NCBI GenBank assembly: GCA_024763455.1
Contig: JANTFL010000020.1
Coordinates: 1 to 32,070 of the forward strand
DNA: 32,070 nt
Source of the DNA: Sediminispirochaeta sp.
Lineage (GTDB): Bacteria; Spirochaetota; Spirochaetia; B11-G9
Direction of reading: 5' to 3'
A program made the position numbers and the translations under genes. The notes under the pieces are model-generated. The model was not told the origin of the DNA, searched no databases, and saw only the letters and a program-made list of their open reading frames with translations. How positions within the stretch are numbered: position 1 is the stretch's first letter; the number at the start of each line of letters is the position of its first letter. Shown here one piece after another: positions 15,917 through 23,047 of this stretch.

Positions 15917-16798
15917 ATGGATAAAATTAAGCAGCAGAATGGTCTTGGTGATCTTCTGTTTGTTGGACCGGCTTTCTTGATCTTTTCTATTATTGTATTA
16001 CTCTCATTCCTGATGGGGATTTACTATTCGTTTACTGAGTGGAATGGAGTGAATAAGGAAGCGATCTGGGTTGGTTTACGTAACTATATTAGTATTTTTA
16101 ATGGAGATGAACAAGCCGTTGCATCTGCTCTGTTTACCATGAAATTCACCGTTGTCTCGGTGATTATTTCCAATATTATTGCTTTTTCCCTGGCTCTGGT
16201 CTTAACGCTTCCTTTGAAAGCGGCTACAGCAATGCGCACTATCTTTTTCCTCCCTAATGTTATTGGCGGAATCATTCTGGGGTTTGTGTGGCGTTTTATC
16301 TTTGTTAATAGTTTTTCTTCATTGGGCTCTATTACCTCTTTTGATTTTTTTCAGCTCCCATGGCTTGGTTCTCCCGCTACTGGATTCTGGGGAGCAGTGA
16401 TTGTGTTTATCTGGCAGCGTACGGGTTACCTGATGGTGATCTATATAGCTTCAATTGTGGGAATTAATGAAGAGCTGCTTGAAGCGGCAAGGATAGACGG
16501 AGTGAATCCCTTACAGATGCTTTTCCGTATCATCATCCCTTTAACAGTTCCTGCATTCACAATTTGTCTTTTTCTGGTTCTTTCCTGGACAACGAAAATG
16601 TTCGATGTTATCTTTTCATTGACCAATGGAGGTCCTTTCGGATCAACTGAAACCATAGCTATGAATATATATTCGGAGGCATTTCAGTACAACAATTACG
16701 GAATAGGATCAGCTAAAGCTGTCCTATTTTTTCTCATTGTTGGTACGATCACTACTCTTCAGGTTTTGCTAACCAAGCGATTGGAGGTGGAAGCATGA
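15917..16798 (+). CDS. ABC sugar permease, MalF/UgpA-like
   Basis: A 293-residue permease. The first membrane segment is LLFVGPAFLIFSIIVLLSFLM, followed by YYSFTEWNGV, the usual MalF/UgpA opening; about six segments in total. The EAA loop reads ELLEAARIDGVNPLQMLFRII and the conserved LTNGGPFGSTETIAM follows. AAAAGGGA lies before the ATG. It overlaps the next permease by four bases. Together with the binding protein at 14549 it forms a CUT1-type importer; the ATPase must come from elsewhere. Confidence 0.95.
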   Translation: MDKIKQQNGLGDLLFVGPAFLIFSIIVLLSFLMGIYYSFTEWNGVNKEAIWVGLRNYISIFNGDEQAVASALFTMKFTVVSVIISNIIAFSLALVLTLPLKAATAMRTIFFLPNVIGGIILGFVWRFIFVNSFSSLGSITSFDFFQLPWLGSPATGFWGAVIVFIWQRTGYLMVIYIASIVGINEELLEAARIDGVNPLQMLFRIIIPLTVPAFTICLFLVLSWTTKMFDVIFSLTNGGPFGSTETIAMNIYSEAFQYNNYGIGSAKAVLFFLIVGTITTLQVLLTKRLEVEA

Positions 16799-17628
16799 GT
16801 AACCATGGTTATTCCCGCCGTCTGTTCCTTCTTGAGCTATCAGTACTGTTGGTAGCTATGATCTATTTGGCACCGTTTTACTTCATTGTAGTAAATTCTT
16901 TCAAACCCTTCGGGGCAATAGTAGATAATGCGGCTTCATTACCTGCGGTTTTGAACTTTAACAACTATGTAAAGGCCTGGGACATGATTTCGTTTCCTCT
17001 GGTATTTCTTAACTCAGTATTGGTAACAATATTTAGCATAGCAGGAATGGTTCTAATGGGGGCAATGGCAGCGTGGCGCATTGTCCGACGTCCACATTGG
17101 ATTCATAATCTCATTTTTATCCTCTTTGTCTCAGCGATGGTTATTCCTTTCCAGTCGGTGATGATTCCTATGGTAAAGATATCCAAAACCTTAGGACTGA
17201 TCAATAATCTGCCAGGTATTGTTATAATATACTTTGGGTTTGGAGTCCCTTTGACAGTATTTCTACTTCATGGGTATGTAAAGTCAATACCTCAGGATTT
17301 AGAGGATTCGGCTTTCATTGACGGCTGTACGATTATACAGAGTTTCTTCCTGATAGTTTTCCCGCTCCTGCGAACTATGATTGTTACTGTTATCATCCTT
17401 CAAACCCTCTGGATCTGGAATGACTTTCTACTACCCTTACTGGTTTTGTTTGACGAAAATATTCGCACCATTCCGCTGGGAATTTTCAGTTTTTTCGGTC
17501 AGTACATGAACCGCTGGGACTGGGCTCTCTCGACTCTCATTATGGGTATGATTCCAATAATAATTTTCTTCCTTTTTCTGCAGAAATACATTATCCGAGG
17601 GATCACTGCAGGAGCGGTGAAAGCTTAA
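16795..17628 (+). CDS. ABC sugar permease, MalG/UgpE-like
   Basis: A 277-residue permease with the MalG-type opening YLAPFYFIVVNSFKPFG, six hydrophobic segments, the EAA loop LEDSAFIDGCTIIQSFFLIV and the C-terminal signature IIRGITAGAVKA. Start ATG overlaps the partner permease stop (ATGA) and GGAGG lies just upstream. It is the last importer gene before the small-ORF region and the DUF3604 hydrolase gene. Confidence 0.95.
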   Translation: MSNHGYSRRLFLLELSVLLVAMIYLAPFYFIVVNSFKPFGAIVDNAASLPAVLNFNNYVKAWDMISFPLVFLNSVLVTIFSIAGMVLMGAMAAWRIVRRPHWIHNLIFILFVSAMVIPFQSVMIPMVKISKTLGLINNLPGIVIIYFGFGVPLTVFLLHGYVKSIPQDLEDSAFIDGCTIIQSFFLIVFPLLRTMIVTVIILQTLWIWNDFLLPLLVLFDENIRTIPLGIFSFFGQYMNRWDWALSTLIMGMIPIIIFFLFLQKYIIRGITAGAVKA

Positions 17629-17631
17629 AAT

Positions 17632-17814
17632 ATGTATATTCTTTTTGATTACACTCCCAGTGCAGATAAGTTTATCTCCTTATTCGGGGCAATGAGCAAT
17701 ACTATGCAACCAGAACGATTAAGTGTGATTTGCACTAAGGCCTGTCCGATTGTTACCACATATTCTACAAAAAGGGGCATTAATGGCTATGAAGCTGTCG
17801 GGCTTGTCTTTTGA
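17632..17814 (+). CDS. Possible 60-residue hypothetical protein
   Basis: An ATG three bases after the permease stop opens a 60-codon frame (MYILFDYTPSADKFISLFG and on, with two cysteines at CTKAC). I recognise no domain. It overlaps the better-supported 45-codon frame at 17783. The two together might be one ancestral small gene split by a frameshift near 17780-17815, or the first may be spurious. It lies in a 342-base stretch inside an otherwise tightly packed operon, which suggests that something is, or was, encoded here. Confidence 0.3.
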   Translation: MYILFDYTPSADKFISLFGAMSNTMQPERLSVICTKACPIVTTYSTKRGINGYEAVGLVF

Positions 17815-17920
17815 GGTCTATGGGAAACGACCTGATGAGCTTAAACATCTACTACTTGTGCTAAAGGAGATGTGCCCTCTGTGTGATAAAAATAAACCAA
17901 GGTTTTGGTGTAGTTATTAA
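17783..17920 (+). CDS. Small 45-residue protein with C-terminal cysteines, unknown
   Basis: ATG 17783, preceded by AAAGGGG at good spacing, gives MAMKLSGLSFEVYGKRPDEL, then a hydrophobic Leu-rich helix and a CPLCDKNK motif, ending FWCSY. C-x-x-C plus a further Cys near the C-terminus might bind zinc or be redox active. No family recognised. It lies 50 bases before the DUF3604 gene in the same operon. The good ribosome site is the main support; the short length is the main doubt. Confidence 0.4.
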   Translation: MAMKLSGLSFEVYGKRPDELKHLLLVLKEMCPLCDKNKPRFWCSY

Positions 17921-17970
17921 AGATGCCGCGGGAAGTTATTCCCCATACCGACTCAAAGAGAGGAGAGATC

Positions 17971-19497
17971 ATGAATAATAGCGGTTTTTTCCGAGAACAA
18001 AAAGTTTTCTTTGGAGATATTCATAATCATTGTGGAGTGAGTTATGGGCATGGGCCCTTAGTCGATGCTATCTATAACGCCTCATTGCAGCTCGATTTTA
18101 CAAGTATCACAGGGCACGCCGCTTGGCCTGATATGGATGAAAAATTTGTTCCCCCGGAAGTAATACAGTACCATCAGGAGGGGTTCGACCGGTTGCGAAA
18201 AAATCGATTATGGTATGCCCAAACGATGGAAAATGCAAACAATCCTGGTAAGTTTTTGACTTTCGGCAGTTATGAGTTGCATTCTTTTCGATATGGTGAT
18301 TATACAGTGCTTCAAAGGGATGCATTACAGGAACATATTCTACCATCAAGTGGAGATGGTATGCGGAAGTTGATCGATGAGGCTTCTGCTGAACGGGATG
18401 GTATTATTTTGATGCCTCACCATATTGGTTATAAAACTGGTTTTCGAGGTATCGACTGGGGTAGATTTAACCCACAAGCTAGTCCTCTTGTTGAAATAAT
18501 ATCAATGCATGGTTGTGCGGAGAGTGAAAACAGTACTTTCCCCTATTTACATACTATGGGACCGTTGGATGATACAAACACAATGCAAACAGGGCTCAAT
18601 CGTGGGAATATTTTCGGAGTAACCGGATCAACCGATCACCATTCAGCACATCCAGGAAGCTATGGATACGGCAAGACTGCAGTATGGGCGCAAGAGCTAA
18701 GTCGAGTTGCAATTTGGCAAGCATTTTTAGAACGTCGCACTTATGCTGTTTCCGGGGACAAGATTATCTGTTCATTTGCAGTTAATGGTGAGCCGATGGG
18801 TGGTATTGTCCGTGATTCAGAAAACGCCAGGGTCATCGAGTTTGCTGTTCGTGGAGGTGATGCGCTCTCACGTGTTGAAATCATTAAGAATAATCGTGTA
18901 TGGTATCAGAAAAATTATATACTTGAGTATCCCAATACCGCTGAACGGATAGAGTACCGAGGTAAAATACTTATTGAGCTGGGATGGGGAGAGAAGCATA
19001 AAGCACATGAGTGGAATGTAGATATCCTTTTAAATGGACTGCATCGGCTTTCGTTGGAACCTCGTTTCCGTGGAATTGATGTAGTAGATCCTCTGGATGA
19101 GACTGGAGGAAAATTTTCCTTCACCCGCATGGAAGAGATCTCTGAAAAACACCTCCACCTCGAGACCATGACCTTTGGAAATGCAACCACAGGCACCTCT
19201 CAAACACAAGGACTTGTGATAGAGGTAGAAGGAAGTAAGGATGGTGAAATTCTTATCATAATAAATTCAGCTAAACACAGAATAAATATTCAGCAACTCC
19301 TGAATTCAGGTGTAGTGTTCTACTCTGGAGGATTTCTCTCAACAGCTCTGAAGATCCATCAGTTTATACCTGAAATACAGTATGTTGATGAGTTCTCACT
19401 GGAAGATCCTGAAAAAAAGAGGGGGGATTTCTACTATGCCCGTGTTTTTCAGCGGAATCAGCAGGCTGCATGGACATCTCCGATAAAGTTTTTATAG
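17971..19497 (+). CDS. DUF3604 / PHP-like metal-dependent hydrolase
   Basis: A 508-residue protein. GAGAGGAGAG just upstream selects ATG 17971 over an earlier in-frame ATG at 17923. The PHP-like metal site begins with FFGDIHNHCG (D16, H18, H20), continues with TGHAAWPDMD, the GSYELH block and MPHHIGY, and closes with STDHHSAHPGSYG, the pattern of the DUF3604 family. A C-terminal part of about 200 residues is beta-rich (AFAVNGEPMGG, RVEIIKNNRVWYQ), as in other members. Biochemical role of this family is poorly known; members often sit beside sulfatases, sugar importers and oxidoreductases. No signal peptide, so a cytoplasmic hydrolase acting on an imported or oxidised sugar derivative is inferred. 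Confidence 0.88.
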   Translation: MNNSGFFREQKVFFGDIHNHCGVSYGHGPLVDAIYNASLQLDFTSITGHAAWPDMDEKFVPPEVIQYHQEGFDRLRKNRLWYAQTMENANNPGKFLTFGSYELHSFRYGDYTVLQRDALQEHILPSSGDGMRKLIDEASAERDGIILMPHHIGYKTGFRGIDWGRFNPQASPLVEIISMHGCAESENSTFPYLHTMGPLDDTNTMQTGLNRGNIFGVTGSTDHHSAHPGSYGYGKTAVWAQELSRVAIWQAFLERRTYAVSGDKIICSFAVNGEPMGGIVRDSENARVIEFAVRGGDALSRVEIIKNNRVWYQKNYILEYPNTAERIEYRGKILIELGWGEKHKAHEWNVDILLNGLHRLSLEPRFRGIDVVDPLDETGGKFSFTRMEEISEKHLHLETMTFGNATTGTSQTQGLVIEVEGSKDGEILIIINSAKHRINIQQLLNSGVVFYSGGFLSTALKIHQFIPEIQYVDEFSLEDPEKKRGDFYYARVFQRNQQAAWTSPIKFL

Positions 19498-19556
19498 CAT
19501 GCGTATTGTAGGAATATCCTGTATAAGATTAAGTGCCACGCACAAACCCTGTGGCC

Positions 19557-19735
19557 ATTGCAAGGATTGCCCCCTTGTCAATGTATACAAACTCCCAGAA
19601 ATTGTGCTGTTCCCCTTTGAAGGAATAGTCCTTTACAAACTCGAAGTAGTGGATCGAAAATATCTGGTCTATAACAAACTCTTTCCTTAAAGTGCGGCCG
19701 GTATAGTACATGAGATTGAGTATACACCGGATTTT
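19557..19735 (-). pseudogene. AraC regulator fragment (N-terminal part only)
   Basis: About 155 bases repeat the 5' end of the AraC gene at 937-1821 with about 13 differences by hand count (roughly 92% identity), and weaker similarity continues upstream past the ATG. The translation MYYTGRTLRKEFVIDQIFSI diverges from the intact gene after KGAILA, and the frame closes at a TAG around 19529. The DNA-binding half is absent, so it cannot act as a regulator. It marks a second, destroyed copy of an AraC-controlled locus or a recombination breakpoint. Confidence 0.88.
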
Positions 19736-19753
19736 AATGAAATGTGTAGTAGA

Positions 19754-19877
19754 AGGGGGAGTATCCCCCTGCCTCCAACCCCGCCCGGCAGGTCTTACCC
19801 GGGGGCATATCGGAGCGGCCTGCCGGGTACGCCGCCGCTTGACTCCGGTTCCGGTATCCCTCCACCGGCGCGGCGGC
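19754..19877. repeat. GC-rich element with three hairpins
   Basis: Markedly GC-rich DNA in an AT-rich neighbourhood. Three inverted repeats follow one another: AGGGGGA/TCCCCCT around GTA (19754-19770), CCCGGCAGG/CCTGCCGGG (19784-19792 with 19819-19827), and GCCGCCGC/GCGGCGGC (19831-19838 with 19870-19877). The open frames through it are proline/glycine-rich and look like by-products of the palindromes. It could be an intergenic repeat family or a mobile-element end; not identified. Confidence 0.6.
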
Positions 19878-19920
19878 CGGGTTTTCCGTCACCCCCTCTA
19901 TCCTGTCTTTCAAGTATTTT

Positions 19921-20697
19921 ATGATAAAGTTCTTTGTTTATATGTCACCTGTTATAATCTATATCACAGTTATATTACCCTCTCCTGAGCTCGTAAATTT
20001 TCCAAATCTTATTGGAAGACTCAGCAGTGATACCAATTATCAGGATTGGTTCAGAGCTGATGATAGTGGCGACATTCCCTTCTTCCATGCATCTGATGCC
20101 GGATTACCAGTAGTAAGCCTGTTCCTGTTCCTAGATGTTTTTCCAGATTCATCTTTAAAGGCTCATGTAGAGGATACCATTAAACGCTCTTTATCTTTTG
20201 AGCTAAAAATTACAAACGAGGTTATAAATCCGTTTGGATACCCCAGGCAATACGTTAAACCACTCAACAGCAGCAAATATGGGGCGTTCTTTATTCCTCA
20301 TGAGAACTGGTCCGGGTACTGGTGGCAGGGAGAGAACGCACGGATTGCATCTTTAAGCACAGCGGCATTTATGGGAGCAGATTATTTTAAAACAGATAGT
20401 GATTTCAGCATGTCTTTAAAAGAGTATGGAAGGGCACCTATCAACTGGATACTGGGAATGAATCCCTTTGATACTTGTATGCTTCAAGGTGAAGGACATA
20501 ATAATCCGGAGTATGAAAAGACCCTTCCAAACTTTAACGGCGGAATTGTGAATGGGATAACATCTGGGTTTGAGGATGAAAATGATATTGCTTTTCTCCC
20601 CGAAAAAGCAGCATCAGATGGAAAACACCGATGGCGATGGAGCGAGCAGTGGCTGCCGCATGCTGCCTGGTATTTTTTGTCAGTATGTACTGCTTAA
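19921..20697 (+). pseudogene. GH9 glycoside hydrolase, C-terminal fragment
   Basis: A 258-codon frame whose first 20 or so residues look like junk; from SPELVNFPNLIGRLSSDTNY onward it resembles the C-terminal half of GH9 enzymes. Recognisable blocks are ADDSGDIPFFHASDAGLP, INWILGMNPFDTCMLQGEGH, GGIVNGITSGFEDENDIAF and WRWSEQWLPHAAWYFL, the last with a candidate catalytic Glu. Intact GH9 proteins of this type are usually 500 residues or more with N-terminal DAGD-type catalytic aspartates, which are missing here. No signal peptide or convincing ribosome site. A truncated remnant; the 5' break lies near the GC-rich hairpin element. Its 3' end overlaps a GH2 remnant on the other strand. Confidence 0.8.
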
Positions 20698-20877
20698 ATC
20701 ACGTATACAGAAGGAAGACTTAAAAGTCTCCTTGGTACATGGTTCTTTCATTGTAAAAACAATCTCTCTCTCCTCACCTGGAAGCATAAAAAATCCCCGG
20801 TCATTGAAGGATCCTTCTATTCCTGATTCCGGATAGATGAAGAAAGCCGGTTTGTCTACGGACAGTTTTATAATTGC
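20680..20877 (-). pseudogene. GH2 (beta-mannosidase-like) C-terminal fragment
   Basis: The minus strand encodes 65 codons and a stop, bounded upstream by an in-frame TAG: IIKLSVDKPAFFIYPESGIE, then SFNDRGFFMLPGEEREIVF and a short tail ending DLSSTY. The pattern FNDRGFFMLPGEEREI is that of the last immunoglobulin-like domain of GH2 beta-mannosidases (D-N-x-F-x-L-L-P-G-E). Everything upstream, including the catalytic barrel, is gone. It converges on and overlaps the GH9 fragment by 18 bases, so the two enzymes were probably convergent neighbours before truncation. Confidence 0.65.
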
Positions 20878-20923
20878 CTATAGAGGCCTATGGAGACTTT
20901 TTATTATTCCTCCTTTTTTATAC

Positions 20924-21001
20924 GGTTAACGACGCGCATCATCTGCGCCCTCGCAGGAGTGAAGCGACGAGAAGGCGTCTGGTGCATGCGCCATGTTATG
21001 T
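20924..21001. repeat. Integron attC-like recombination site (candidate)
   Basis: A 78-base imperfect palindrome framed by GGTTAAC (20924-20930) and GTTATGT (20995-21001), whose TAAC and GTTA cores pair. After a short unpaired spacer, GCGCAT pairs with ATGCGC; a region of mismatches and extra bases follows; then GCGCC pairs with GGCGT, and the apical part CTCG...CGAG closes the loop. Length, the AAC/GTT cores, unpaired spacer and bulged bases are the hallmarks of attC sites. Each core has one departure from RYYYAAC/GTTRRRY. Alternative: the terminal hairpin of the adjacent IS91-type element. Confidence 0.5.
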
Positions 21002-21061
21002 TATTTCAATTTACTTTATATTTTCTGAAGCATCTGTTCCTTTTTTGCAGTAATACTCTAT

Positions 21062-22414
21062 GTGGGTATACAAAATACTTCCGTACTGAAAAAGCACAAG
21101 GCTGAATACTTTCCCCGAGGAAGAAACACCCTTCATGAGGTCTTCGAGCGTCATTTTACCGCTTTCTGCAGCCGGTATGATGAGGAGTATGCCGATACAT
21201 TCGGGAAGTTTCGTCTCGAACGGATACAGACGGTAAGCGAGCACTTTCTCACCTGCGGCGATTACCGGCAAGGGATAGCCCGTATCCGCTGCACTAATTC
21301 GGAATGCGGTTACGATTACTTTCGTCCTTTCTCCTGCAAGGGGTTTTATCTTTGCCCCTCCTGCAGTCAGAAAAGGACACTCCTCTTTGCCGAACACCTT
21401 AATGAGGAAGTACTTTTACGCCTTCCTCATCGGCAGTTCGTCTTCACTTTTCCGAAAGCCCTACGGTTGTTCTTCCGTCACGATAGAAAGCTTTTCGCAG
21501 AGATATCAAAAATGTTATTTGCCATGATTAGCGATTTCTACAGGGCAGTTGCCGGTAGTGAGATAGACACCGGAATGGTTATTGCCCATCAAACTTTTGG
21601 GGATATGCTCCGCTGGAATCCTCATTTTCATGCCATTTTGCTTGAGGGCGGATTTGATGAGGATGGAACCTTTGTCTACCTTCCTTTCTCAGGTCTCGCA
21701 AAAATGACCGAATACTTTAGGCGCACCGTCTTGCGGTTCTTCACCGAGAGAAAGCTCATCTCCAAGCAATTTGCTCAGAACATGCTTTCCTGGAAGCACT
21801 CAGGCTTCAGTATAGACAACAGCGTTCGGATTCTCGATGAGATCTCCCGTGATAGCCTTGCCCAGTATATGGCCCGGCCTCCTATATCCTTGAAGAAGAT
21901 CCACTATGAAGGGTTTAAGGGTCGGGTGCTCTTTCATACCCATTACAACGAGTATTTCAAGGAAAACGTGCATATTTTCGATGCCTGCAACTTCCTGGCA
22001 GAGCTTACACAGCATATCCCTCCCAGAGGAGTGCAGCTGATACGACGCTACGGATTGTACTCTTCCCGTATCAAAGGTGCTTGGGAGTCCATGCCTCATG
22101 TTGCTGAACGTGCTCCAACCGGCTGGAAAATCCAGCACGAGAACCAGATGGGGACTTCGGATCCTGGAGATTTCGAAACTTTCGAGCATACAGACTTTTC
22201 AGATGACTCACCAGATACACGATCTTACAAGAAGGCATGGGCCCGCTTGTTGTCAAAGGTTTATGAGATAGATCCTATGGTCTGCCCGAAATGCGGATCG
22301 GGAATGAAGGTGATAGCGATAATTCAGGAAAAGGGGGAAATTAAACGCATTTTTCGGCATCTTGTAAAACAGGGGCGACCGCCGCCTGGATTTGATCCGG
22401 CTTCTCTGAACTAA
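21062..22414 (+). CDS. tnpA: IS91-family transposase (HUH, rolling-circle)
   Basis: A 450-residue transposase that appears intact. The N-terminal zinc-binding region has CTNSECGYDYFRPFSCKGFYL followed by CPSC. The HUH catalytic motif is in FGDMLRWNPHFHAILLEGGF (H188, H190), a candidate catalytic Tyr is in SLAQYMARPPIS, and the C-terminal CPKCGSGMKVIAII with a PP-rich tail is characteristic of this group. It starts at GTG 21062. IS91-type elements move by rolling-circle replication without target duplication and can drag flanking DNA, which suits the truncated genes on its left side. Element ends were not located with confidence; a hairpin follows the gene at 22435-22453. Confidence 0.93.
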   Translation: MGIQNTSVLKKHKAEYFPRGRNTLHEVFERHFTAFCSRYDEEYADTFGKFRLERIQTVSEHFLTCGDYRQGIARIRCTNSECGYDYFRPFSCKGFYLCPSCSQKRTLLFAEHLNEEVLLRLPHRQFVFTFPKALRLFFRHDRKLFAEISKMLFAMISDFYRAVAGSEIDTGMVIAHQTFGDMLRWNPHFHAILLEGGFDEDGTFVYLPFSGLAKMTEYFRRTVLRFFTERKLISKQFAQNMLSWKHSGFSIDNSVRILDEISRDSLAQYMARPPISLKKIHYEGFKGRVLFHTHYNEYFKENVHIFDACNFLAELTQHIPPRGVQLIRRYGLYSSRIKGAWESMPHVAERAPTGWKIQHENQMGTSDPGDFETFEHTDFSDDSPDTRSYKKAWARLLSKVYEIDPMVCPKCGSGMKVIAIIQEKGEIKRIFRHLVKQGRPPPGFDPASLN

Positions 22415-22434
22415 TTATCCTTTCTCCTGCATCG

Positions 22435-22453
22435 ATCCACGGACGAGGTGGAT
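22435..22453 (+). terminator. Short hairpin with T-run after transposase
   Basis: ATCCAC (22435-22440), 7-base loop, GTGGAT (22448-22453), then TCTTTT. Could be a weak terminator, or the hairpin found near the replication-origin end of IS91-type elements. Confidence 0.35.
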
Positions 22454-22599
22454 TCTTTTGCCCAGTGCTTTCAGGTCATTATGGGTTTGTTTTGGTCTAT
22501 TGGCACGGTTTGAAGGATTTTGAAGACCGACAGGGTGGGCCTGTTCGTTCCAGAGCGACGATTTCTGCCGATTTTGAGCGGAAGGTCCCATTTTTCCCT

Positions 22600-22679
22600 G
22601 TTTTCGCCTTGACGCCTCGGATCAATTTCCCTATCATTTGTTTTCGCCTTGACGCCTCGGATCAATTTTCCTATCATTT
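22600..22679. repeat. Two tandem copies of a 40-bp unit
   Basis: The unit starting GTTTTCGCCTTGACGCCTCG occurs at 22600-22639 and again at 22640-22679 with a single C/T difference. It is about 190 bases beyond the transposase stop. It might be an element end with repeated binding sites or a recent slippage duplication. Confidence 0.9.
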
Positions 22680-23047
22680 AATATATTGCTTTAAAGGGAG
22701 CCCCTCGTTTCCCCCCCCTGGTCATAACGATTTTGGTTGTTTTATGGAGTTTCCTGAACATGCCTCTCCTGTAAAACAGGTCGAGAGTAGTAATTTTTTG
22801 TATTTTATCCTCTTTACCGTGATTGTGAGCCAGGCGGATTAAAATACTGTAAACCCTTTAGCGCACTAAGGTACACAACTGCCGTCATCAGAATACAGGT
22901 ACCCTTTGTGTAACCCTTTCCATATGTTTGACAAGGGATAAACCAGTCTTTCAGGTAAGACTATGATCTCTTCCCAGTGGATCTGATTTTATATCCATTA
23001 TACTTTTTAATATAATCATTGCAGAAAAGGATAATAAAATTATAGTC
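22680..23047. other. Intergenic region with no recognisable gene
   Basis: Translation of both strands gives no family I recognise. Small inverted repeats (CCTGT/ACAGG near 22770; AGTCTT/AAGACT near 22950-22970) may contribute to termination of the convergent transcripts. No convincing T-run terminator seen for the minus-strand signalling operon. Confidence 0.5.

Noticed and set aside
19710..19988. Proline-rich frames of 92 and 60 codons
   Set aside because: They are created by the GC-rich palindromic element and have no start signals.
21800..22189. 129-codon frame antisense to the transposase
   Set aside because: Shadow of the intact IS91-type gene.
22600..22679. CRISPR array
   Set aside because: Only two units, directly adjacent with no spacer, and no cas genes.
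22465..22842. 125-codon plus-strand and 68-codon minus-strand frames beyond the transposase
   Set aside because: Both run through the 40-bp tandem repeat and show repeated peptide segments without any recognisable domain.
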